Below are positions 8,599-15,813 of a DNA stretch of 40,765 bases, one piece after another (the stretch's first letter is position 1; each line of letters opens with the position of its first letter). Source of the stretch: Chloroflexota bacterium (GTDB lineage Bacteria; Chloroflexota; Dehalococcoidia; Lucifugimonadales; GCA-2722455); the NCBI GenBank assembly GCA_002722455.1, contig PBMB01000027.1:1-40765 (forward strand), given 5' to 3'. Below the pieces are notes generated by a model. That model saw only the letters and a program-made list of their open reading frames with translations. It had not been told where the DNA came from and searched no databases. The position numbers and the translations under genes were made by a program.

Positions 8599-9284
8599 AC
8601 CCGATTGGAATCAGCGCAATACAAGAATTTCATGAAAAACATCAAGCAACTTATGTTGAAAATAATGGTTTGATGCTCCCTAGTAAATATCCATTTATTA
8701 ATGATGCTATCATTGCAGTTGAAAAATCCGTTGGTATCCATGATATCAGTTCATATGTAAAGATTATTTTTAATGGAGATAATATTCTTGAAACACTGCA
8801 ATTGAATTTTGAATTCATATCTACATCTACTAATCAAGTTAGATTTATGAAATCACTTGATTATGATTTCACCGTAATATTAGGTGAATTAGCTAAAGAT
8901 GAATATTTCATATTGGTTGATCGACTACATAAAACGAATTTTATGGAAATTATAAAAACCAGTTCTAACAGATCTGTCTATTTTGTAGATATAAGCTCAG
9001 GATTAACAGGGATACGATTGATTGGTCCCATGGCATCTGATGTCATTGCGGCAGTTAGTCCATTTGATATTCGTACGAAACATTTTTCTAATATGTCAGT
9101 TGCTCAGATTTCTTTAATGGAAATTCATGCATATTTATTTAGAATTGATATTCAAAATAAACCATGTTATGACATTTTTGTATCACGCGATGTTGGGTTA
9201 TTTGTATGGAACGAATTGATACATTCAGGGAAGCATTTTGGAATTACTCCTTTTGGTGTTGAACTTATGAATGAAATTACTTAG
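8595..9284 (+). CDS. mgdD: N-methylglutamate dehydrogenase subunit D (sarcosine oxidase gamma-like)
   Basis: This 229-residue protein sits where the gamma subunit (SoxG) is expected. It shows GcvT-like traits: SSGLTGIRLIGPMASDVI in the middle, followed by YDIFVSRDVGLFVWNELI and FGITPFGVELM at the end, which parallel the C-terminal domain of MgdC. Gamma is the least conserved subunit of the family and its role is mainly structural. The ATG overlaps the mgdC stop by 4 bp. Confidence comes from the combination of fold-like motifs and gene order; by sequence alone it is only a short GcvT-domain protein. Confidence 0.75.
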   Translation: MNPIGISAIQEFHEKHQATYVENNGLMLPSKYPFINDAIIAVEKSVGIHDISSYVKIIFNGDNILETLQLNFEFISTSTNQVRFMKSLDYDFTVILGELAKDEYFILVDRLHKTNFMEIIKTSSNRSVYFVDISSGLTGIRLIGPMASDVIAAVSPFDIRTKHFSNMSVAQISLMEIHAYLFRIDIQNKPCYDIFVSRDVGLFVWNELIHSGKHFGITPFGVELMNEIT

Positions 9285-9312
9285 GTGTACAGGACTGTTA
9301 AATAGTTAAGGA

Positions 9313-10494
9313 ATGCAAAAATTGAAAAAACATTATGATGTTGTGATTATAGGAGCAGGAGTCCATGGTTTAGCTACTGCATATTATTTAGCAAAAATGG
9401 GCATTACTAACGTAGCAGTTTTTGATAAAGGATATGTAGGTGGCGGAGGAAGTGCAAGAAGTACAGCTATAATCAGAGCAAATTATTTAACTGTAGAAGC
9501 TATACCATTTTTTCGAGAGAGTTTACTTTTATATGAACAATTATCTAAAGAATTTAAATTCAATATTTTGTTTAACCAGATGGGGAGATTAGATCTTGGA
9601 CATTCTGAATCTGATATTTATAATTTGAATTTGAGGGCTGAGTTTAATCAGGCTTTAGGTGTTGATAGTCGAATTATTAAACCTGAAGAAATAGAAAAAA
9701 TTGAGCCTCGCTTAGATTTAAGAAAGGGTAAACATCATCCAGTTCTAGCAGCTTTATGGCATTCTCCTGCTGGGACTGTTCGGCATGATGCTGTAGTTTG
9801 GGGATATGCACGAGCTGCAAGTAAACTTGGAGTAGAAATATTCCCTTTTACTGAAGTGAAAGGTTTTATTAAATCAACTTCAATTATAAAAGGAATTGAT
9901 ACAGATAAAGGTGAAGTTTTCGCAGATACTGTAGTTAATGCGACTGCTGCATGGAGTTCTGATGTGATGTCATTGATTGGTGTTACTCTTCCAATTATTA
10001 CTTATCCATTACAAGCAATGGTCACAGAACCTCTTAAACCTATATTAAGTGCAACTATTTCATCTCCAAAACTACATGCATATGCATACCAAACAGATAG
10101 AGGGGAAATTGTTATGGGGGGGCCAGTTGATCCATATCCAACATACAGTCAAAAATCTACTTTGTATATGTTGGAAGAATTAGCAACATTTGTTCTTGAA
10201 TTATTACCTTGTTTAAAGGATGTTAATGTATTAAGACAATGGACAGGATTATGCGATATGACCCCAGATTATGCACCAATTATGGGTTTTGTAGAAGAAG
10301 TAGATGGATTGGTTCTAAATTGTGGTTGGGGTACATGGGGATTTAAGGCTGCCCCTATATCAGGTAAAATGATAGCTCAATTAATTGGTAACAATAAAAC
10401 TCCAGATTTAATCAAACCTTTTAATCTTTCAAGGTTTAAGTCAGGTAAATTAGTTAATGAAAAAGCTTCAGCTACAGCTGCGGCATTACACTAA
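9313..10494 (+). CDS. mgdA: N-methylglutamate dehydrogenase subunit A (sarcosine oxidase beta-like flavoprotein)
   Basis: This 393-residue protein is a DAO-family amine oxidoreductase like SoxB. The dinucleotide-binding GAGVHG lies at 14-19, followed by an acidic strand end (AVFDKG). GTVRHDAVVWGYARA (about 154-168) contains His158, equivalent to the histidine that covalently binds FMN in sarcosine oxidase beta subunits. The C-terminal GWGTWGFKAAPISGKMIA is the second FAD-contact region. It should hold the catalytic flavin that oxidises the N-methyl group. The ATG at 9313 has AAGGA just upstream. The gene follows mgdD by 28 bp, whereas in most clusters I know this subunit comes first. The next gene starts 2 bp after its stop. 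Confidence 0.85.
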   Translation: MQKLKKHYDVVIIGAGVHGLATAYYLAKMGITNVAVFDKGYVGGGGSARSTAIIRANYLTVEAIPFFRESLLLYEQLSKEFKFNILFNQMGRLDLGHSESDIYNLNLRAEFNQALGVDSRIIKPEEIEKIEPRLDLRKGKHHPVLAALWHSPAGTVRHDAVVWGYARAASKLGVEIFPFTEVKGFIKSTSIIKGIDTDKGEVFADTVVNATAAWSSDVMSLIGVTLPIITYPLQAMVTEPLKPILSATISSPKLHAYAYQTDRGEIVMGGPVDPYPTYSQKSTLYMLEELATFVLELLPCLKDVNVLRQWTGLCDMTPDYAPIMGFVEEVDGLVLNCGWGTWGFKAAPISGKMIAQLIGNNKTPDLIKPFNLSRFKSGKLVNEKASATAAALH

Positions 10495-10496
10495 AT

Positions 10497-11189
10497 ATGA
10501 TAATTTTGACTCCTCCAAGTGAAGGGAAATCTTCAGTAAATTCAGTTAATAAGAAATTTAGTGAAACAGATTTTATTTTTACAGTACAGGTAAAAAAGAT
10601 TCTTAAACTTTTAAATCAATTAGATGAAAAACAAATAATGTCTGTTTATGGAACAACTTTAGATAAAGCTAATGATTTACATAAGCAGAATTTAAGTATT
10701 TTTAATAAAGAATGCTCAAAGGCAATTGAGAGATACACTGGCGTTGTATTTAAAAATCTTGATTGGGATTCTCTAGATTTAAATTCACAAAATTATTTAA
10801 ATAAAAACCTCAGAATATTAAGTGGATTTTTTGGGATATTAAAACCAGATAGTTTGATACCTAATTACAAATTAAAAATGAATGTACTTTCTTTAACGAA
10901 TTTCTGGAAAAAAGATATTTCAAATTACTTAAATAGCGAAGAATTGATTTTAGATTTGTTACCTGCTACCCACAGAAAGGTATTAAATACACAAAAAAAT
11001 ATTGTAAGTATCAATTTTATGATTGATAAAAATGGGGAATTAGTACAATCTGCACATTCAGGTAAAGTTGTCAAAGGGAAATTTATTCGTTTTTTAGCTC
11101 AAAATAATATACAAAACATAAATAGTATTAAAAATTTTGAATACGATGGTTATAAATGGGATGGTCATTTTTTTATAAAGAAAATGTAA
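10497..11189 (+). CDS. yaaA: YaaA family (DUF328) peroxide stress response protein
   Basis: The opening MIILTPPSEGKS is the hallmark of the YaaA/UPF0246 family. Other family features are LSGFFGILKPDSLIPNYKLKM in the middle and VVSINFMIDKNGELVQSAHSGKVVKGKFIRF, which is split across about residues 165-200. In Escherichia coli YaaA limits free intracellular iron during hydrogen peroxide stress; family members also bind DNA. At 230 residues it is slightly shorter than the E. coli protein. The start lies 2 bp after mgdA, so it is very likely co-transcribed with the NMG genes. This would make sense if the flavoprotein complex releases peroxide, which is my inference. Confidence 0.82.
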   Translation: MIILTPPSEGKSSVNSVNKKFSETDFIFTVQVKKILKLLNQLDEKQIMSVYGTTLDKANDLHKQNLSIFNKECSKAIERYTGVVFKNLDWDSLDLNSQNYLNKNLRILSGFFGILKPDSLIPNYKLKMNVLSLTNFWKKDISNYLNSEELILDLLPATHRKVLNTQKNIVSINFMIDKNGELVQSAHSGKVVKGKFIRFLAQNNIQNINSIKNFEYDGYKWDGHFFIKKM

Positions 11190-11325
11190 TCAATGGTGCA
11201 TCTGGGAAATGCTGATCCATCATAATTTCACGAAAGTATTTTTATATGATTTTGACATAAATAGGAGTTAAAATTACCTCACATTAAGTATAGTTTTGAA
11301 TTGTAATATTTCAGGATATGTAATA

Positions 11326-11342
11326 CTAGAGTATAATTCTAG
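11326..11342 (+). promoter_or_regulatory. Candidate -10 box inside a palindrome upstream of the ABC exporter
   Basis: TATAAT at 11332-11337 sits inside the inverted repeat CTAGA-gtataat-TCTAG (11326-11342), 31 bases before the TTG start of the ATPase gene. No good -35 element is seen 16-18 bp upstream. The palindrome on the -10 box would suit a repressor, but this is a weak call in AT-rich DNA. Confidence 0.3.
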
Positions 11343-11373
11343 ATTGTGTAAATGATTATTTTTAGAGATCAAA

Positions 11374-12264
11374 TTGTCTAGTGTTATAAAAATTGAAAAT
11401 TTGACTAAATACTACGGAAAAGTTAAAGCTTTATCTTCATTAAACCTTGATGTAGATGAAGGGGAGATTTATGCGTTTATTGGTCCTAATGGCGCTGGTA
11501 AAAGTACTACGATACGTATTTTACTTGGAATGTTAAATCCTACTGAAGGATTTGTAGAGGTTTTAGGGGAAATTCCTAGTCAAAAAAACATTGTTCATCT
11601 TTTTGATAATATCGGTTATTTGCCTGGAGAATTAGCAACTTATGAAAAACTCACAGGACGTGAAACTATAAAGTTTTTTGGTAATTTAAAACATGTATCA
11701 GATTGGTCTTATATAGAATCTTTAATTGAACGTCTAGATTTTGATTCTACTCGTAAAACAAAAGATTTATCAAAAGGTAATAAACAAAAACTTGGGTTGA
11801 TTCTTGCGTTAATGAATAAACCCAAGTTATTAGTATTAGATGAACCGACATCTGGGTTAGATCCATTGATGCAGCAAACATCAATCGATTTACTAAAAGA
11901 AATACAACAAAATGGTACGACTATCTTTCTTTCTTCTCACATTTTTTCTGAAATTGATAAAGTGGCTGAAACAGTTGGATTTATTAAAGAAGGGGAATTA
12001 ATTGTTGAGGATGAATTAGATACATTAAAAGCAAATGCAGTGAAATCTCTTTCTATAGAATTCAAACATCCAATACCTGAGGATTTATTTAAAGACAGTA
12101 CCAATATACAGATTGTGGAATCGAAAGATACTAGTGTAACGATAAATGTAACAGGCCCGGTTGATGATGTCATTAAAAAAATTAGTCAATTTGAGGTTGT
12201 CGACTTACTTAGCGAAGAAGCATCATTAGAGGATGTATTTATGAATTATTACGGGAGTAATTAA
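11374..12264 (+). CDS. ABC-2 type exporter, ATP-binding protein
   Basis: This 296-residue ATPase has Walker A GPNGAGKST near residues 37-45, signature DLSKGNKQKLG near 131-141, Walker B LLVLDEPTSGLDP, and the switch histidine in FLSSHIF. The signature LSKGN differs from LSGGQ, as is common in the multidrug/bacitracin-type subgroup. A C-terminal domain of about 80 residues follows, also typical of that subgroup. The start is a TTG at 11374 with AGAGA upstream. The permease gene begins 3 bp after the stop, so the two form an exporter pair. The exported compound is unknown. Confidence 0.85.
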   Translation: MSSVIKIENLTKYYGKVKALSSLNLDVDEGEIYAFIGPNGAGKSTTIRILLGMLNPTEGFVEVLGEIPSQKNIVHLFDNIGYLPGELATYEKLTGRETIKFFGNLKHVSDWSYIESLIERLDFDSTRKTKDLSKGNKQKLGLILALMNKPKLLVLDEPTSGLDPLMQQTSIDLLKEIQQNGTTIFLSSHIFSEIDKVAETVGFIKEGELIVEDELDTLKANAVKSLSIEFKHPIPEDLFKDSTNIQIVESKDTSVTINVTGPVDDVIKKISQFEVVDLLSEEASLEDVFMNYYGSN

Positions 12265-12267
12265 TTT

Positions 12268-13074
12268 ATGTTTAAACAAATTTGGAGAAAGACATTATTT
12301 GATCAGAAAATATCTTTATTAATTTGGATAATATCTTTGATGGCAATGTCATTGCTGGTAATGTTTATGTTTCCTGCTATAAGTGAACAAGGTGATGCTA
12401 TGGATCAGATGATGGCTGCATTTCCTACGGAGATGATAGAACTATTTTATGGAGGAGCTGTAGAAAGTGTGACATCACCCATCGGTTGGCTTAATGTAGA
12501 ATTATATGGCTTATTGATACCGTTTACATTAATAATATATGGTATTGGAAATGGTACCTACACCATAGCAGGAGAAGAAAAAAATAAAACTCTTGAATTA
12601 TTAGTCACTTCTCCTATATCACGAATTAGATTAGCATTGGAAAAATACTTTGCATTAATTTTGGGAATGTTGGCAATATTATTCAGTTTAACCGCTTTCA
12701 TGAGTATATTTAATGGATTTTTTGAATTAGATGTAAAACCCATTACGTTTTTTGTTGGAGGTGTAGAAGTATTTACTTTAGCACTATTTTATACGTCTAT
12801 TGGATTTGCGTTGGGAACAGCAACGGGTAATAGAGGGCTTAGTATGGGGATAACATACGCTATAACAATTTTCTCATATCTTTGGAATGGATTTGGTGGC
12901 TTAATAGAATCCATAGAAAGTACTACAAATCTTTCTCCTTTTTATCATTATTCTGGATTGGAATCTCAGGGATCTGGTGTTAATTTAGTAGAAGTTATTG
13001 TTGTCTTTTTACTATCGATTTCTTTTGTGATGATATCAATTGCCATATTTAATAAGCGAGACATAGGTACATAA
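12268..13074 (+). CDS. ABC-2 type exporter, permease
   Basis: This 268-residue integral membrane protein has about six predicted hydrophobic segments, the first at about 18-38. The cytosolic motif TIAGEEKNKTLELLVTSP (about 99-116) is the typical ABC-2 permease stretch that contacts the ATPase. It is encoded 3 bp after the ATPase gene, and the two products should assemble as a homodimeric or half-type exporter. The substrate cannot be inferred. The gene ends 19 bp from the end of an opposing ABC permease gene, with no clear terminator in between. Confidence 0.83.
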   Translation: MFKQIWRKTLFDQKISLLIWIISLMAMSLLVMFMFPAISEQGDAMDQMMAAFPTEMIELFYGGAVESVTSPIGWLNVELYGLLIPFTLIIYGIGNGTYTIAGEEKNKTLELLVTSPISRIRLALEKYFALILGMLAILFSLTAFMSIFNGFFELDVKPITFFVGGVEVFTLALFYTSIGFALGTATGNRGLSMGITYAITIFSYLWNGFGGLIESIESTTNLSPFYHYSGLESQGSGVNLVEVIVVFLLSISFVMISIAIFNKRDIGT

Positions 13075-13093
13075 TTCAATTCCTTAGAAATTT

Positions 13094-13828
13094 CTATTTC
13101 AAATGTCTGATAGTTAACGTTGCAAGACATAGGAAGATTATTCCAAATCCAGACAAAATAATTAAGTCATTACTAATTTCATTTAAAGAATTTCCTTTAA
13201 GCATAATGCCTTGTAAACAATCAACTGCATATCGTAAAGGTATAATTTTAGCTATAACCTGGAAATATGAGGGTAATTCAGAGACAGGTAGAATCAATCC
13301 AGATAAAAATATTTGTGGTGCAATAATGATAGGGTTAAACTGAATTATTTGAAATTCGTTTTTAGCAAAAGTTGAAATAAGTATGCCTAAATTAACAGCA
13401 ACGAATGTTATTATTAGAACGATTAAAAGCATTTGCCAAATCTCGCCTTGATAATCAATTCCTAAAACAAATATTGTAAAGAATACAACTATGAGAGATT
13501 GTATGATTGCGAAAAAATAAAAACTTATGAGGTATCCAATCAAAATCTCGAAAGTTCGTACAGGAGTCGTAGTAAGCCTTTCTAGTGTTCCTAACTGACG
13601 TTCTCTTAAAAAACTTACTGCAGTTAACATGAAAGTTAAAAACAAGCTAAATGATGCTATTAAAGCTGGAGAAATAGTATTTAGGATCTTAGGTTTATCG
13701 ATAAAACTAAATCCAACAAGAGACATAATAATCAAGGGTGCAATAATAATAAGAGCTATTGAACGACGATCTTGGATAATCTGCAAAACAATTCGCCGAA
13801 TTAGAGCTATAATTCGATGTAAATTCAT
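13094..13828 (-). CDS. ABC-2 type transporter, permease
   Basis: This 244-residue membrane protein is of the ABC-2 family. It has about six hydrophobic stretches and the conserved cytoplasmic motif RERQLGTLERLTTTPV (about 75-90), close to the RExGTLExLxxTP pattern of drug and polysaccharide exporters. The ATG at 13828 lies 4 bp after the end of the preceding ATPase gene on the minus strand, so both are one operon. It is a different subfamily from the permease at 12268-13074, so the tail-to-tail pair is not a simple inverted duplication. Confidence 0.83.
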   Translation of the reverse strand: MNLHRIIALIRRIVLQIIQDRRSIALIIIAPLIIMSLVGFSFIDKPKILNTISPALIASFSLFLTFMLTAVSFLRERQLGTLERLTTTPVRTFEILIGYLISFYFFAIIQSLIVVFFTIFVLGIDYQGEIWQMLLIVLIITFVAVNLGILISTFAKNEFQIIQFNPIIIAPQIFLSGLILPVSELPSYFQVIAKIIPLRYAVDCLQGIMLKGNSLNEISNDLIILSGFGIIFLCLATLTIRHLK

Positions 13829-13832
13829 GTTT

Positions 13833-14552
13833 TTATCTATTTGAGACGATATTTAGAAACACTTCTTCAAGAGTCATTTTTTTGTTTTCTACACTCTCGC
13901 ATAATTCTTTGGGACTTCCTTCGGTTATTATAGAGCCATCATAGATAAATCCAATTTTTTGACAATGATTTGCGTCATCCATAGTATGGCTAGAGATCAA
14001 TAGAGTAGTAGATTGGCTAGAAAGTTTTTCAAAATATTGCCATAATTCATGACGTAATTTGGGATCTAATCCAACTGTTGGTTCATCAAGAAGTAGTAAA
14101 GGAGGATTATGGACTAAAGCTATAGCGAGACTTACTCGTTGACGCTGTCCACCACTCAGTTTCCCTATTACTTGATTCTTGTGATCTAATAATTTCACTT
14201 GTTCTAATAATGTATGAATAATTTCTACTCGGTTTTTTGTTTCATACATTCGAGCAAAGAAGTCAATGTTTTGGAAAACAGTCAGGTCTTCATATAAAGC
14301 TGATATTTGGGGCATATATCCTATTCGGTTTAATTTTTTTGAAATGACTTTTTGTCCAAAAACATTTAATTCCCCAGAATTAAGTTTGAGTAATCCTAAA
14401 ATAATTTTAATTAATGTTGTTTTTCCTGAACCACTTGGGCCAATGATTCCATAAATTTCTCCTGCATTTATTGATAATGAAAGATTTTTTAAAATATGGG
14501 TTTCCCCATAGTTAAAATTTATATTTTGTGCAGAAATTACAGATTCATCCAT
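13833..14552 (-). CDS. ABC-2 type transporter, ATP-binding protein
   Basis: This 239-residue ATPase shows Walker A GPSGSGKTT (about 38-46), a canonical signature LSGGQRQRV, Walker B LLLLDEPTVGLDP, and the switch region LLISSHTMDD. It pairs with the downstream permease. The ATG at 14552 has no Shine-Dalgarno sequence. A TATAGT sits about 13-18 bases upstream on the minus strand, which would place the transcript start only a few bases before the ATG, so translation could be leaderless. The gene is divergent from tRNA-Asp across an AT-rich 119-bp gap. Confidence 0.85.
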   Translation of the reverse strand: MDESVISAQNINFNYGETHILKNLSLSINAGEIYGIIGPSGSGKTTLIKIILGLLKLNSGELNVFGQKVISKKLNRIGYMPQISALYEDLTVFQNIDFFARMYETKNRVEIIHTLLEQVKLLDHKNQVIGKLSGGQRQRVSLAIALVHNPPLLLLDEPTVGLDPKLRHELWQYFEKLSSQSTTLLISSHTMDDANHCQKIGFIYDGSIITEGSPKELCESVENKKMTLEEVFLNIVSNR

Positions 14553-14671
14553 TTTATGTGAAGGTACTATATGAATAGATTTGGATATACTAACATACTA
14601 AAATATATATATCTAACTTATAGATTATATGTATCTAGTAGTATATAATTTCTATAGGTAGGTTTATACGA

Positions 14672-14748
14672 GGCCCCATGGTGTAGTGGCCTAACACACT
14701 GCCCTGTCAAGGCAGAGATCACGGGTTCGAATCCCGTTGGGGTCGCCA
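14672..14748 (+). tRNA. trnD: tRNA-Asp (anticodon GTC)
   Basis: A complete cloverleaf folds here. The acceptor GGCCCCA pairs with TGGGGTC, the anticodon stem CTGCC/GGCAG closes a seven-base loop with GTC at 14706-14708, the T arm is ACGGG-TTCGAAT-CCCGT, and the discriminator is G745 (14745), as expected for Asp. The CCA end is encoded (14746-14748). It lies just upstream of the rpsL promoter. A TATAAT at 14644-14649 may be its -10 element, but no convincing -35 is visible. Confidence 0.96.
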
Positions 14749-14779
14749 AATAATACATAAAGTAATGTGTCGAATTTGA

Positions 14780-14808
14780 TTGACACTCCTAGCTATAAAT
14801 TTTATAAT
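14780..14808 (+). promoter_or_regulatory. Perfect consensus sigma-70-type promoter of the ribosomal protein cluster
   Basis: TTGACA at 14780-14785 and TATAAT at 14803-14808 are separated by exactly 17 bp, so both hexamers match the consensus at all positions. Transcription would begin near 14815, giving a leader of about 55 bases before the GTG of rpsL. A short inverted repeat GTGTC/GACAC (about 14767-14786) overlaps the -35 element. Confidence 0.8.
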
Positions 14809-14869
14809 TGAACTTTGTGTCTTTTTAAGTAATTTTTAATTTGATATTTTAATTTGAGGAGAAGAAAAA

Positions 14870-15280
14870 GTGCCAACTGTAAATCAGTTAGTTAAAAAGG
14901 GAAGGAAGTCAAAGATTCGAAAGGACAAAGCTCCGGCTTTGAGGTATGGATTTAATTCATTGACGAATCAAGGATCTCGTACTTCAGGATCTCCTCAGAT
15001 GCGAGGGGTTTGTGTACAAGTACGTACTGCAACGCCTAAGAAGCCGAATTCTGCTTTGCGTAAAGTTGCAAGAGTTCGATTGACGAATGATATGGAAGTT
15101 ACTGCATACATACCTGGAGAAGGACATAATTTACAGGAGCATTCTGTTGTTCTGATTCGAGGTGGCAGGGTAAAAGACTTGCCTGGAGTTAGATATCATA
15201 TAGTTCGTGGCACATTAGATACAGAAGGAGTTGGTGAGCGGAAGAGAGGAAGAAGTAAGTATGGGAGTAAACGTAGTTAA
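14870..15280 (+). CDS. rpsL: 30S ribosomal protein S12
   Basis: This 136-residue protein carries the decoding-centre motifs KKPNSALRK and [13 protein letters not shown], and ends with [10 protein letters not shown]. The GTG start at 14870 is preceded by GAGGAG at 856-861 (14856-14861). Compared with E. coli S12 there is an insertion of about a dozen residues near position 25-42 ([17 protein letters not shown]), which I associate with Chloroflexota. It is the first gene of the str part of the cluster and is 30 bp ahead of rpsG. Confidence 0.97.
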   Translation: MPTVNQLVKKGRKSKIRKDKAPALRYGFNSLTNQGSRTSGSPQMRGVCVQVRTATPKKPNSALRKVARVRLTNDMEVTAYIPGEGHNLQEHSVVLIRGGRVKDLPGVRYHIVRGTLDTEGVGERKRGRSKYGSKRS

Positions 15281-15310
15281 GATTTAATTGTTTAATGGGT
15301 TATTAAAATA

Positions 15311-15781
15311 ATGGCACGTCGTAATAGAAAAATTAAAAATATAGCAAAGGGTGATTCTAAGTTTAATGATGTTCAGCTTGGAAAATTTATTAATAAAGTA
15401 ATGCTTAAAGGTAAGAAAAGTCTTGCTGAAAGTCTTGTTTATAATGCCTTAAGTATAGTTGAGAATGAATCCAAGCAACCTGCATTAGATGTTTTTAAAA
15501 GAGCTTTGAAAAATGTGATGCCAGAAGTTGAAGTTAAATCTAGAAGAGTTGGAGGAGCTACCTATCAAGTTCCTACAGAAATTAGAAATGATAGACAAGT
15601 AGCTTTAGCTATGAGATGGATTATTGGTTCAGCTCGAGGTAGGTCTGGTACAGATATGGCAAATTGTCTAGCTCGTGAATTTATAGAAGCATTTAATGAA
15701 CAAGGGTCGGCGGTTAAAAAGAAAGATGATATGCATAGGATGGCAAATGCTAATCGAGCATTTGTTAATTACTCTTGGTAG
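15311..15781 (+). CDS. rpsG: 30S ribosomal protein S7
   Basis: This 156-residue primary 16S rRNA-binding protein of the 30S head has the usual length. MARRNRKIK, KALKNVMPEVEVKSRRVGGATYQVP in two parts (about 65-90), and the C-terminal KKKDDMHRMANANRAFVNYSW are characteristic. The ATG at 15311 follows rpsL by 30 bp. The S7 residue of family members that represses the str operon cannot be judged here. Confidence 0.97.
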   Translation: MARRNRKIKNIAKGDSKFNDVQLGKFINKVMLKGKKSLAESLVYNALSIVENESKQPALDVFKRALKNVMPEVEVKSRRVGGATYQVPTEIRNDRQVALAMRWIIGSARGRSGTDMANCLAREFIEAFNEQGSAVKKKDDMHRMANANRAFVNYSW

Positions 15782-15813
15782 TAAGTCTGAAAATAGAGAG
15801 ATAAGTTAGAAAA

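Noticed and set aside
11252..11257. TTGACA upstream of the ABC exporter
   Set aside because: No -10 element lies 15-19 bp downstream, so it does not form a promoter.
14621..14649. Promoter for tRNA-Asp
   Set aside because: TATAAT at 14644-14649 is well placed, but the expected -35 position reads TAGATT, which is too weak in AT-rich DNA to list as a feature.
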